Shown here: piece after piece, positions 1-11,046 of the stretch | How positions within the stretch are numbered: position 1 is the stretch's first letter | Layout: the number at the start of each line of letters is the position of its first letter | Source: Epithemia pelagica | Taxonomy: Eukaryota > Bacillariophyta > Bacillariophyceae > Surirellales > Surirellaceae | Assembly: GCA_946965045.2 (NCBI GenBank) | Contig: OX337232.1 | Location: 372,001 to 436,000, forward strand | Direction of reading: 5' to 3' | DNA length: 64,000 bases | The notes under the pieces: generated by a model | Seen by the model: the letters and a program-made list of their open reading frames with translations, nothing else | The model's database searches: none | Told to the model about the DNA's origin: nothing | Made by a program: the position numbers and the translations under genes

Positions 1-1502
1 TCAAGTCAAGTATGTCTTTCCCGAACCGGGACGACTGGAGGGAGTCAAGACTTCGACGCAAAAGTTTTTGGAAATGGAACGAGTCAATTTCCGGTATCCC
101 GGACGAGAACGTAATACCTTGACCAACATTCATTTGAAAATGACCCTGTCGTCTCGCGTCGTCGTGTACGTATACTGGACCAATCGCCAGTGCCTCTTTT
201 CGTCCTGCTTGATTTATGATCTCACACTTTCTGATCAATCCTTGCTCTCTTCTGTACCTCTTTTTACGTTTCGTCCTTGGGCAACGGACTCTACCACGTT
301 CCAGATTGGGTGCCAATGGTGCCGGAAAGACCACCTTGATTAAAATGATTGTCGGAGAGACGATTCCGAGCAACTTGGGCGAATGCAAGTTTCACATTCA
401 TCCCAATTTACGCATTGCCTATGTAGCCCAGCACGCCTTTGCCCATGTGGAACATCACATGGAATCCAGCCCCGTCTCGTACATTCAATGGCGATTCAAG
501 GATGGCTGGGATCGGGAAAAGTTGGAATCCGAAGCCTTTCGCATTACGCCCGAGGAACAGGCCATTATGGACGACTTTGGTTTGGAAGATATTTGGAGTC
601 GTCGCATGCGCGGCGGCAAATTGGAGTATGAAGTCAAGAAACGCAATGTGCCGGAAAAGGACAATAAGTATTACAGTCGCGATGAATTGTTGGCCATGGG
701 CTTGGAGCATTTGATTAAACAAACGGATGAAAAGATTGCCTCCCGGGAAGCCGGCTTGGATTTACGTCCCGTGACCACGACGGAAATTCAAGGTCATTTG
801 GATGGCTTTGGGTTGCCCCAAGAATTTGGAACCTATGGCAAAATTCGTGGTTTGTCGGGTGGACAAAAGGTCAAGTTGGTCTTGGCGGCAGCCTTTTGGA
901 CGGTTCCCCATTTGGTCATTTTGGATGAACCCACCAACTATTTGGTATGTGGTGTGGTAGCATGATGTGTGTGTCTTGTTGTATCGTAACATTTGGGTCG
1001 GAATTCCATCTCATGCATCCTCCTCCTCCTTGTTGTCGTTTTGGTGTGCTCATGTCTCGTGGTCGATTCGTAGGATCGCGAAAACTTGGGCGCCTTGAGC
1101 AAGGCCTTGAACGAATGGGGTGGTGCCGTGTTGATGATTTCGCACAATGAAGAATTTTATTCCAGTGTCTGCAAGGAGGAATGGCAGTTGGTCAATGGCG
1201 AATTGTCTATTCAAGGCGTTTCGGACGAACGCGAAATGAAGGCTGTGGCGCGCAAGAAAAAGCAAGCCAAGGAGGATACCGACGAACAAGTGTTGGAAAA
1301 GGCGGGTGGAAATACCAATACCGATGGCGATCGGTACAAGGATGCGACGGTGAATTTTTGGGGCCAGACCGTCTCCAAAAAGGAAGCCCGATCGTACGAA
1401 AAGGCCAAGAAAAAGGGCGATGTCGAAACCATGCGCAAAGTCTTGCAAATCCCCAAGGGCAAAATCATGCCTGGATACGAAGAGTTGGGGGATGGCAATT
1501 AA
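1..1502 (+). CDS. eEF3-like ABC ATPase, copy A (5' end outside window)
   Basis: This is the 3' part of a translation elongation factor 3-type ABC-F ATPase, which in fungi acts at the ribosomal E site to help release deacylated tRNA. Exons read 1-165, 305-944 and 1074-1502, with introns 166-304 and 945-1073. The joined frame gives the second nucleotide-binding domain: Walker A (LGANGAGKTT), a chromodomain-like insertion, signature LSGGQK, Walker B with DEPTNYLD split by intron 3, and a Lys-rich tail. The conserved eEF3 phrase QHAFAH is present. It aligns throughout with the complete copy at 26305-29044. The first NBD and the start codon lie left of the window. The visible part has no stop or frameshift, so it may be functional. 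The eEF3 assignment is firm from the chromodomain insertion and tail layout; ribosome function is inferred from the family. Confidence 0.88.
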
Positions 1503-1900
1503 GAAATAGCTTGCGCACCGAGAGTCGTGTTGTCGAGACAGTGCGGCCATGGTGGACCCATGAGGTGTGTTGTTTGTGAAAGCGCCTGGACAGAGGAGAA
1601 CAAGCAACTGATTTATACATTCTTGGTTCTCCCTAAAATGAATATAGGATGAGATAAATGGTTATGTCTTTGGATTGGAATACGATCTAGACTTCTCTGG
1701 CGGAAGAAGTCCAACCTACTGGAGCATAGATTGGGTCATCACGACGCCTCTAGCTATTTATGCTACCCATAGTAGGATCACGACTTTGGGATGGGAGTCG
1801 CACGCGCGGTCGCTGTCACGCACCTACACACCGCGTCGTCGCCACCATTTCAAATTCTCAACCCAAATAACGAAAGAGAAACCCTCTGGACCAGCAAAAC

Positions 1901-4900
1901 ATGTCAGAGAATCCAGACGACCCAAATCAAGCATCTACAGCTGCGGCATTACAAGTCGACGAGGCTGGAGGTGGCGGTCGAGGTGGACGAGGTGGACGAG
2001 GCGGCGGACGAGGTGGTGGTCGAGGAAGAGGACGAGGAGGAAGAGCAGGGGGGCGAGGAAGAGGAAGAGGAGGGCGAGGTGGTGGTCGTCGTCCTTCGAA
2101 TAATACCAAAGAAGAAGGGCTGTCGGCTGGACAAAAACAAGAACATGCTTCTGAATCGGACACACCAGAAAGTTCCCCTGCTGATACGAATCATCCAGCC
2201 ACTAACAATAGCAACAACGACAAACAAGCAGCTCCCGGAGGACGAGGTGGACGTGGGAGAGGTGGTCGAGGATCGTTCCAACAACAACGCGGTGGAGGTC
2301 GTGGAAGAGGACGAGGAGGAAGAGGACGAACCGACTCTGCACACGAATCTGCCACTACGGAGGAGTCTCCTACTAGTAGTAGGATAGATTCAGCAGAGGA
2401 GGAGAAGAATCAAGAGCAACCAATGGATGCCAACAGCAACAACGACAACAACAAGGGCGAGCCAAGCGGTGAAATGACCAGCGGACGAGGACGAGGCCAT
2501 GAACGACGGGGGCCTGGACGAGGCAGAGGGAGAGGGAGAGGATCACACAATAAGAATCGCCAAACAGAACAGGGCAATGCTCCCGATACCGACAAACAAC
2601 ACACTGAACCAGATGCAACTACTACCGAGACTCTGACAGAGCAACCAAAGGACACGCAACCCAAACAAGAAAGCAACAACAACAACAAGAACAATCAATC
2701 CAACAATGCGAACAAGAACAAGAATCAGTCCAAGGGCAAGAAACATCAAATCAATGCAACTCGAGGAAAAAATGGACAACAAGAAAACGAGCAAGACCCC
2801 AACAATGCTACGATCCCTCCTCCGGAAAACACCAATAATAACAAGAATCTCCCAAAGGATAAGCAGGAGGACCGGTCCAACAACAACAATAAGAAGAATA
2901 ACAACCATCGCAACCAAGATGGACCAAAGGGGAACAACAACAAGAACAACAACAAAAATCAGAACCACCGTAGTGACACTGGTCCTAGTGCACCCTCGGT
3001 TCCCCCTTCTCAGTCGCAACAAACGAGTGATATCAATTACGGTCGAGGCCAGTCCATTACCATTTTGCATGTGGCGGAAAAGCCCAGTATTGCCCAATCC
3101 ATTGCGGCAGGATTGTCTTCTGGTTCATCATCACGCTCTCGCGGTGGCAAGTCCCTGCCGGTGCACGACGTGACGGGTCCCTCCTTTCCCAAAGCGCCCC
3201 ATGCCGCAACCTGCCATCATCGCATTACCAGTGTCGCCGGTCATGTCTATGCCTTGGAATTTACTTCGGAATTCCAATCGTGGGATTCCGTCGACCCCGC
3301 CGAACTCTTTACCGCACGTACCGTCCAAAAGGCCCAACAGGGCAGTGTCGTCAAGCATTTGCAAACCGAGGCCCGCAATGTCGATTTTATCGTCTTGTGG
3401 ATGGACTGTGATCGCGAAGGCGAAAATATCAATTTTGAAGTCTTGAACATTTGTCAAAGTCTCATGAAAGCCAACAACAATAGCAACAAGAGTGAATTGT
3501 CCAATTACGACCGGGTCTATCGAGCCTACTTTTCCGCCATTACGCCCTCCGACATTCAAAAAGCCTACAAATCCTTGGGCAAACCGGATCGCAATCAAGC
3601 CTTGTCGGTCGATGCCCGACAAGAATTGGATCTCAAGGTGGGTGTGGCCTTTTCTCGCTTTCAAACGCGATACTTTCAAGGTCGGTACGGCGATTTGGAC
3701 AGTACCGTTCTCAGTTATGGCCCCTGTCAAACACCAACCCTTGGATTTTGTGTCCAACGACACATTGACATTGAAACCTTCAAGCCGGAACCCTATTGGA
3801 CCTTGGAATTGGCCATGATCAAACGAGGTCGATCCCTCAAGGCCACCTGGGATTATGGACGATCCTTTCAACGGAATCGAGTCCAACAAATGGTCGATCA
3901 AGCCTTGAACAATGATGATGATGGCAGCACGCCCATGGCCAAGGTCACAAGTGTCGTGACCAAGGAAAAGAAACAAGGACGGCCCATTCCGCTCAACACG
4001 GTCGCCTTACTCAAGGCCTGTAGCAAGGCCTTGGGCATTGGTCCCCATGCCGCCATGCAAACGGCCGAACGCTTGTATTTGAGTGGCTACTTGTCCTATC
4101 CTCGGACTGAATCGACCGCCTATCCGAAATCCTTTGATATCAAGGGCATGTTGCAACAACAAACGTCCGATCATCGATGGGGCTCCCATGTTCGACAATT
4201 ATTGTCGTCCGGAGACACGGTCAAGGCCCGCGGTGGAGTCGATATGGGCGATCATCCACCCATTACTCCCTGCAAGGCGGCTCGGGAACATGAATTGAGT
4301 GGAGACATGGCACGGATTTATGAATTTGTCGTTCGACATTGCATTGCCTCGGTCAGTCCCGATGCCGTTTGGAAATCCACCAAGGTCCAATTTGCGATTG
4401 AACGTTTGGGGGGACCCAAAGATGTCAAGGGAAGCTTTACCTTGCAAGGAAAAGAGTTGGTCTCGCCGGGATTTTTGAGTATTCTCATGCATCGAGAATA
4501 CAATGATGCGGCGGACGACGACGATGACGACGTGGGAGATGAGCAAGAAGGAACCATTCCAGAATTTGTCCAAGGGGAATGCATTCCCCTGTCAAATGCC
4601 GGCAATACAAAGGCGGGAACGAGTGATTCCAAAGTGACCATGACCGTTGCGACGGGCACCGGTATGGCGCGAGGAAGTCTCAACATTAAGGAACGCATGA
4701 CGACAGCGCCCGGCTATTTGACCGAATCGGAATTGATTGGGAAAATGGAAAAACATGGGATTGGTACCGATGCGAGTATTCCCACACACATTCAAAACAT
4801 TCAGAATCGCAAGTACTGCACTTTGGAAAGTGGTCGTCGACTGGTACCGTCGAAATTGGGATTGGTGTTGGTGCAGGGATATCACATGATTGATAGTTCC

Positions 4901-5905
4901 TTGGTTTTGCCACAGGTCCGATCCGACATTGAAGATCAATGTGGTAAAATTGCCAAGGGTCTTGCGGGGAAAGACCAGATGGTGACACAGGCACTGAACA
5001 TGTTTCGACAAAAGTTTGACAATTTTACGCAGAGTATTGATAAAATGGACGTTTTGTTTGGGGCCTCCTTCTCCAAGTTGGAAGATGTGGGCAAACCCTT
5101 TACCCGGTGCGGCCTCACTCGACGGTACTTGTCCTACATTCCGGGTCCACCGGTACGCTTGTACAACAAGTATACCGAAACCGTATATCCTCTGCCAGCC
5201 GGAGGTGAAGTCAAACAATGGTCTGGAAGACATTGTCCCGTCGAAGGATGCAACTTTGAATTGTGTCTATACTCTGTGGGTCAACCAGCACGAACCTTTC
5301 CCCTTTGTCCTCGGTGTTTCAATGATCCAGAATGGGCCTTGAAGAGTGCGACCGACAACGTACCGACCGATCCAGAGGATAAGGAAGATGCCGCCATGGA
5401 ACGTAAATTGGCTCGCATGTCCAACAAGTCCGTGGCGGGGCGGTCTCTGGTGTTAGAGTGTCCCCTTCCGGACGAACATCCCTTGATTGAAGAAAATACA
5501 GTCAGCCCGGATCCCGACAGTGACGGTGTCTTGATTTTGGATCCCCATTTGGGTCCCAAGTGGCGCCTGGTGGCTACGCGGACGCCCACAATTGTTCATT
5601 TACCGCAACAACAACTTTCCAAAGTCACAATCTTGGACAAGGTGGATGATGTCTTGGGTGTGCATTGGATGAAGATTGAGTTTAAGGAGGGTGCCAAAGA
5701 TGTTCCCACCTTACCCGAGGGCGGCAATTCCTATTCGTGTTGCTTTGCGACGGACGAAATTCTAAAACCCCTCGTTCGCATTCATCATGGAACAGAACGA
5801 ACCAAGGCGGCGGGACGTGGTCGAGGAGGCCGGGGTGGTCGAGGAGGTCGCGGTGGACGTGGAGGCCGAGGAGGAGGACGGGGTGGAAGAGTTGGACGAC
5901 GATAA
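1901..5905 (+). CDS. TOP3B: DNA topoisomerase III beta, copy A
   Basis: A type IA topoisomerase of 1334 residues in one exon. It passes single strands of DNA, and in TOP3B of other eukaryotes also RNA, through a transient tyrosyl break. The TOPRIM domain starts near residue 386 with HVAEKPS (Lys394); the acidic triad DCDREGE is at 502-508; the catalytic tyrosine is Tyr733 in YLSYPRTES. The motif EKHGIGTDASIP and the C-terminal phrases FELCLYS and LDPHLGPKW match TOP3B rather than TOP3A. A Cys-containing zinc-like region follows (RHCPVEGC, CPRCF). The C-terminus is an RGG box, as in animal TOP3B. Unusual is a roughly 370-residue N-terminal extension of RGG and Asn/Gln-rich sequence absent from the 862-residue human protein. 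The ATG at 1901 is the first in frame and is shared with copy B. It lies about 400 bp after the eEF3 gene in the same orientation. Confidence 0.93.
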   Translation: MSENPDDPNQASTAAALQVDEAGGGGRGGRGGRGGGRGGGRGRGRGGRAGGRGRGRGGRGGGRRPSNNTKEEGLSAGQKQEHASESDTPESSPADTNHPATNNSNNDKQAAPGGRGGRGRGGRGSFQQQRGGGRGRGRGGRGRTDSAHESATTEESPTSSRIDSAEEEKNQEQPMDANSNNDNNKGEPSGEMTSGRGRGHERRGPGRGRGRGRGSHNKNRQTEQGNAPDTDKQHTEPDATTTETLTEQPKDTQPKQESNNNNKNNQSNNANKNKNQSKGKKHQINATRGKNGQQENEQDPNNATIPPPENTNNNKNLPKDKQEDRSNNNNKKNNNHRNQDGPKGNNNKNNNKNQNHRSDTGPSAPSVPPSQSQQTSDINYGRGQSITILHVAEKPSIAQSIAAGLSSGSSSRSRGGKSLPVHDVTGPSFPKAPHAATCHHRITSVAGHVYALEFTSEFQSWDSVDPAELFTARTVQKAQQGSVVKHLQTEARNVDFIVLWMDCDREGENINFEVLNICQSLMKANNNSNKSELSNYDRVYRAYFSAITPSDIQKAYKSLGKPDRNQALSVDARQELDLKVGVAFSRFQTRYFQGRYGDLDSTVLSYGPCQTPTLGFCVQRHIDIETFKPEPYWTLELAMIKRGRSLKATWDYGRSFQRNRVQQMVDQALNNDDDGSTPMAKVTSVVTKEKKQGRPIPLNTVALLKACSKALGIGPHAAMQTAERLYLSGYLSYPRTESTAYPKSFDIKGMLQQQTSDHRWGSHVRQLLSSGDTVKARGGVDMGDHPPITPCKAAREHELSGDMARIYEFVVRHCIASVSPDAVWKSTKVQFAIERLGGPKDVKGSFTLQGKELVSPGFLSILMHREYNDAADDDDDDVGDEQEGTIPEFVQGECIPLSNAGNTKAGTSDSKVTMTVATGTGMARGSLNIKERMTTAPGYLTESELIGKMEKHGIGTDASIPTHIQNIQNRKYCTLESGRRLVPSKLGLVLVQGYHMIDSSLVLPQVRSDIEDQCGKIAKGLAGKDQMVTQALNMFRQKFDNFTQSIDKMDVLFGASFSKLEDVGKPFTRCGLTRRYLSYIPGPPVRLYNKYTETVYPLPAGGEVKQWSGRHCPVEGCNFELCLYSVGQPARTFPLCPRCFNDPEWALKSATDNVPTDPEDKEDAAMERKLARMSNKSVAGRSLVLECPLPDEHPLIEENTVSPDPDSDGVLILDPHLGPKWRLVATRTPTIVHLPQQQLSKVTILDKVDDVLGVHWMKIEFKEGAKDVPTLPEGGNSYSCCFATDEILKPLVRIHHGTERTKAAGRGRGGRGGRGGRGGRGGRGGGRGGRVGRR

Positions 5906-6602
5906 ACGATACCAAATTGTGGGGAACAGGATGGAGTTTCCTTGTCAACGTAGAAACATGTGTCGGTGGGTTATTCCGGTACTGTTCAAGGGGCGGGGCC
6001 CATTTCCCATCCGATCCAGTCGGAGCCGTGTGTCGAGAAAACGGGAGGAGCTTGTGCCGCATGCACAAAACAATTTGTCCGTGCGCAATTCCAAAATCAT
6101 GTTGAATAGCGAGTCACCGTGCGTTCTGGATATAGGGCAATTGTATATTTTTCAATGCGCCCCAAAAAGATTCGCATGGCAATACTAAAAAATAAGATTT
6201 TAGGGTTTTGGTTCGAAAAATTGATTCTTATCCCAATACGACAATGAAAATCGCAAGGCCCCACACACACGATGTATGTTTTGCACGTCACCATTCCAAC
6301 AACAACTTAGTTTTGGCATCGTTTGGTTGTTGCAGTGGTGTGTGACAGTCTCTCCAACTTTCTTGTCTTTCCTGCTTGTTGTTGCCTTTGAGAAAACAGA
6401 ACGCGAGATTGTTTTTTTTTAAGAGAGAGAGACGAGTAGAAGGCGATTGCAAACCAGAATCAACATTGATTCTCTCGGCTCCCCAAACTCTCGACAGTCG
6501 GACGACCTTGCTCACACACCGCTCCCAGCCAATCTATAGAACGAACGGCAGACCACCCACCCACCACCAAAGGGCACTGACGTTTGTTTGCAAGAGAGAG
6601 CA
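5906..6602. other. Spacer between TOP3B and the LRR-like gene, copy A
   Basis: No gene is supported here. The spacer aligns with two separated pieces of copy B: about 33436-33857, interrupted there by a 172-bp difference, and 42722-43118. The uninterrupted order in A, across about position 6161, therefore represents the empty site of the retrotransposon present in B. The last 250 bases are presumably the promoter and 5' leader of the LRR-like gene. Confidence 0.7.
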
Positions 6603-9600
6603 ATGAGTCCTCGAGGAGATGATCCACAGGCTGTCACTGGATCCTTGTTGGCCACCACATCCGTGTCGTCGTCGTCGTCGTCATTGTCGCCTGGTTTGGT
6701 GGTCCATGACAATGAGACGAGTGGTAGCTGTCGTCTACCAAAACAACCATCATCATCATCACCATTCTTGGACCACGACCATCCTGAGACCACGACTCCA
6801 TGCCAAACCCAATGGACTTTGCCACCACCACCACCACCAGAAAACGACAAAGCAGCAGTAGCAGCTGTGCATCCCGCCATTCAAGAGGAATGGCAGCAGT
6901 GTTGGTACCACAGAGCAGCTCGAAACCAACAAGAACAAGAAGAACGAGAACAAGAAGAAACGGGGGACGACCACTCGCATCATTCTTACTTGTTTTTGCC
7001 CACGGCCTGCATGGGACTGCCAGAAGCTCGCTATCTCCTACACAGTCTTCACAATAACCACCACAACCACCAGGACTCTGGCACTACTACTGCGATGGGC
7101 AAACGACGACGACGACGACCATTGTACCGTGTCGAATTGGATTCCTTGCAGGGACCAGGAACCACACTCAATGATGACGACAACGACGACGACCATCATT
7201 GCACCTTGTTGTGGTACACGTTGCTGGTGCAATTCTTGAGGGACAGTCACACGGTTGGTTTGGCCTGTGATCCACCGGGTGGTTTGATGGATACCAACGT
7301 TTCGTGGCCGTGGATTCGTGCCTTGTCGTCCACCAGTAGTATTCGACAGTGGGAATTGGGTCTGGATCTGCGATATCCCTGTACCGTTGTGTCCACCCTC
7401 TTGCAACAACAACAACAACCACCACCACAACAACAACAACACTCCACAGTCTCGGCCACAAGTCCTCGTACATCACATCCCACTGGTGTGTCCCTGTGTC
7501 TATTGGATCGGACACCACGACGAATCCAAACGGATTCTTCTTCTTCTTGTTGTTGTTCCAATCTGGAACGACTGGCTCAAGCTCTGGAACCTGTCACAAA
7601 CTTGGAGCAAGTGCACTTGTGTTATTTCCAGCTGAATCCGACAACCCCTACTCGTAGAACGAATGATTGTGTGGAGGAGGATCCCACAAGCACTCCGTCT
7701 TCTTCTTGTTCCATGCACTGGTTGAATCAGGCCTTGCACGGTTCCCGCCACTCATTGCGACAGTTGACCTTGCAAGATTGGCCTTACCGACCCGAGTGTC
7801 ATTGGGATTGGTTGGTTCCCATTACTACAGAATACCCCCTGTTGGAGTCCCTGGTCGTGACCGTGTCCCCCCAAGCACACGTGTTTGCCGCCTCCCGCTC
7901 GGATGACAACAACAACAACAACAACAACAACAAGAGAGTTCAATGGGACGGACCGTGGGACTCGTCTCCGGCCCTGTGTCGTGCCTTGTCGTCGTCGTCG
8001 TCATGGCATCGCTTGCAACACGTGTCCTTGCCCCTCTTGTGCGAATCCCCAACCTCGATTCAAAACGTGGTACAACCCTTTCTCGAGGCCTTTGTCTCGT
8101 CCTTGTCATCATCGTCATCCTCCATGTGGCAATCCTTGGACTCGGTGCCCTTGGTGTCGGTGAACCGCATCACTTCGAACACCACCAACAAGAATGAGGA
8201 TCCTACGAGTAACGATTCACATGACATTCGCATTGCCTTGCAAGAATTTACACAACCGATTGGGTTGCAACAAACCATGAAATCCCTGGTGCAGGTCCTT
8301 TCCTCCAGCACGACAACAACAACAACAGCAACCACAAAAGTGGCCTTGCAGGTGGATTATTCCTCCTTGCCCCACATGTTGCCGGTCCAGTTTTGGAGTC
8401 AATTCATTCCCACAACAACCACAACCACAACCGACAGTGCCACAACCACAACGAATCGCAGCACCGCCATAAAAATGGACAAACAAGTTGGGAATCGGAA
8501 TACTACTACCACCACGATTACTCCCCTCGTCTCCTTGACCTTATTGCAGGGTGGACAACGACGAGGATTGAGTCCATTACAAGTTCAGGCCTTGTGTCAC
8601 AATTTGAATACCACCTGTCCTCATTTGACACACTTGACCCTACCTCTTTCCAATTCCTCCAGTACCAACAACAACAACAGCATCAATAACCATGTCGTCA
8701 TGTGGTGTCCCCCATTGGCATTGACCGAGGTCACTGTGCAACTTCCGGGAAGTGATGACTCTTGTCCGTGGTCGTTGGTAACGCAACTCGTACGGGAACA
8801 ATCCCATCTCCATACCTTGCGACTGTATGGAGTTCCACCAACATTCACCGTCACACCTTGCCATTTATTCCATGAAACCACTCGCGCTTGTTCTCCACTC
8901 CTAATACTAAAAGGCAGCAAAAAACAAGCTCAAACTCAACAACGCCACCAGCCATATCCACAACAAGAACAAGAACAACACGAGTTGATTCAAACCATTG
9001 TACAGCATGCTTCATTGCATACCCTCGTGTTGCAAACCAAAGGACAATCACCCCGAGTCATTCACAGTGCACCACCCACAGTACTACTACACGAGGAGAG
9101 CCACGATTTCCTAGCATCGGACGGTGAGGAAAAGAAGCTGCCGGATCCACACGATAAAGATCCATCCAGTCCGCAGGCGACCGCCAAAAGAGACTCATCG
9201 TCCTTATTCTTGGATCAGCTATGCCATTCTCTGGCAACCCCATCCACAGGCCCGTCTTGTCCCGTGCGTGATTTGGATGACCACCACCACAATAACCATG
9301 AATGATAGTCATATAGGGGAACTGCTACTCCTGGGTGCAGAATGTGTTTCAACTCCCAAAATGGACCGATTGGTGTCCTCCGTGGCATGCCCTCTTGTCT
9401 TTTCCGTACCAGCAACAAAAGGCGCTTCCGCGAGAGGTGGTGGAGGCCTTGCACTATCATCCAACGATTCAACACCTCCGTCCCCCTTCTCACACAAAAA
9501 TCACAATCCCCCCACGGACCACCACCCATGACGGGATGGAGACCGACAATGCCATGGACCACCACACGAGGAGGGCAAATCATTGGTTCGGTCGGATACC

Positions 9601-9718
9601 ATCCCACTCCACACCCACGGACACTCATGATTGTACGTCATTGTCATTTTTTCCCATGCCCTTGGAGTTGCTGGCCCTGCTGCGACGAAATCGTTGGTTG
9701 CTCGAGGAACGGGGGTGA
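6603..9718 (+). CDS. LRR-like low-complexity protein, copy A
   Basis: A large protein of about 1013 residues with scattered leucine-rich segments (LRQLTLQDW, LTHLTLPLS, HLHTLRLYG, LHTLVLQTK) set among Ser, Thr, Asn and Gln runs, the usual look of cytosolic diatom LRR proteins of unknown role. Exon 1 runs 6603-9263. A GT donor at 9264 and an AG at 9340 keep the frame at phase 0 and lead into a second exon, 9341-9718, ending LLRRNRWLLEERG, a plausible LRR C-terminus. An alternative acceptor at 9316 is also in frame. Without splicing the protein would stop at 9305. The ATG at 6603 follows a purine-rich leader and is conserved in copy B. No signal peptide, transmembrane segment or F-box was recognised. 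Function is unknown. Confidence 0.7.
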
Positions 9719-9799
9719 GCAGCTACGCTATACCCCAACACGACGACTGCTACAACGCCCGAATCCACACGTTGTGCAAATCCTTGCAGGCCCGCGGGT

Positions 9800-11046
9800 A
9801 CAACACCAAGACTATACGCTGGGCACCAAAGTGTGGAGCAAGGAACCCATTGGTCTCGTGACGCGACAGGGCGATCTGACCTGGTCCGATTTTTGCGAAT
9901 GGACCATTCAAGCCTTCATTTATGCCCAAGAACATGGCATTACCAAAACCACCGCCTCCTTTCAATTGGGTACGACCACCCTCTGGGATCCCGCCACGAA
10001 CGATACCAGCAGTCCCCGCTTTACGGCCAACCAATTAGAGTCCGTCAATGCACATGCCGTGGCGGCGCGGGGCAATATTGAAGAACTGTACAATTTCAAT
10101 TTGCAAACCTTCATGCCTCGCACCGGCTTGAATCGCCTCAATCCAGGCGATTCGCCCATCATGTATGCCTTTCCCATGGGACCATTAATGAGTGACGTCG
10201 CGGCACCCGAACTCAAAGTCCAATCGCCCACGGTAAAGGCCATTACAGAACGTGGCTCTTTGAATTGTGGCATTCGTACCCGCAAAGGCTTTGCCGAATT
10301 TGATCGCACTACCAAGGAGTGGTCCGGCTTTGATGTTGATTTGTGTCGGGCTTTGTCGGCCGCCTTGTTTGATAGCGTGGATACCCGGGTTGTGTTTACC
10401 GATTTGCTGGCGGCTCAACGATTTCCGGTCTTGGTGCAAGAACGAGTCGATGTCTTGTCCCGGTTATCGACCTTGACATTGAGACGCGATGTGAAGGAAC
10501 CCCAAACCGGTATCGGTTTGAGTTTTGCCGCCCCCTATGAGTACGATGGAGTAACGTTGGCGGAGTCCCGCCCTTTGATACCTGTGCCGATCAACTCGAT
10601 GTGATTTCACCCGAATGTCAAGCCCTCACGGTCTGCTTGTTGCAATGCACGACAATTTTGTCCCGCGTCCAATATTTGTTGCGGAACGAGACTTTGTCAG
10701 TGCCAAATTAATCTTTAAGGAAGTCGTCGATGGCTTGAACTATGGCAGTTGAAATGCCATTGCTGGTGGCTATCACGATGTCACTGTGGAACCCATTCGG
10801 GAACGCGGGTATGTCGGCGATCACAGTGTGGGTAGCAAACGCAAACGGCATTCCAAAGATCCCTTGGCCTTGACGACAAAGCAAGACGATCCGGCGTGGA
10901 GTGACTTTGTCCGCTGGATATTTTGGAGTTTGGTCCACACCGAAGAACGGAATATTACCCAAGGATCGTCCTTGCCGACATGCCCCGCACGACGCAGTTT
11001 GGACCGCTCCGCACCGATGCCTTTTATTTGGCCGACAATGTTTTGA
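9800..11046 (+). pseudogene. Amino-acid-binding (SBP_bac_3, AapJ-like) protein pseudogene, copy A
   Basis: The translation shows the bacterial general L-amino-acid periplasmic binding protein fold. First comes the C-terminal part of one module (SKEPIGLVTRQGD, WSDFCEWTIQAF, ending near GLNRLN). A second module follows, starting TVKAITERGSLNCGIRT and continuing through FDVDLCRALSAALF and VDVLSRLSTLTLRRD. The second module is broken: the frame shifts near 10570 (CADQLDV continues in another frame), shifts again near 10640, and meets an in-frame TGA at 10750. Its C-terminal part is still readable to about 11040 (SKDPLALTTKQDD, WSDFVRWIFWSL). The 5' end is missing: the first module starts mid-domain just after the LRR-like gene. 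The source was probably a tandem-module protein of bacterial ancestry. Confidence 0.8.

Noticed and set aside
1949-2344. Ser-rich or Arg/Pro-rich alternative frames over the RGG region
   Set aside because: Repeats of RGG codons stay open in several frames; this is a composition effect.
3131-3976. Minus-strand open frames of over 200 codons inside both TOP3B copies
   Set aside because: They are antisense shadows of the topoisomerase exon; the plus-strand protein has catalytic motifs and the antisense ones have none.
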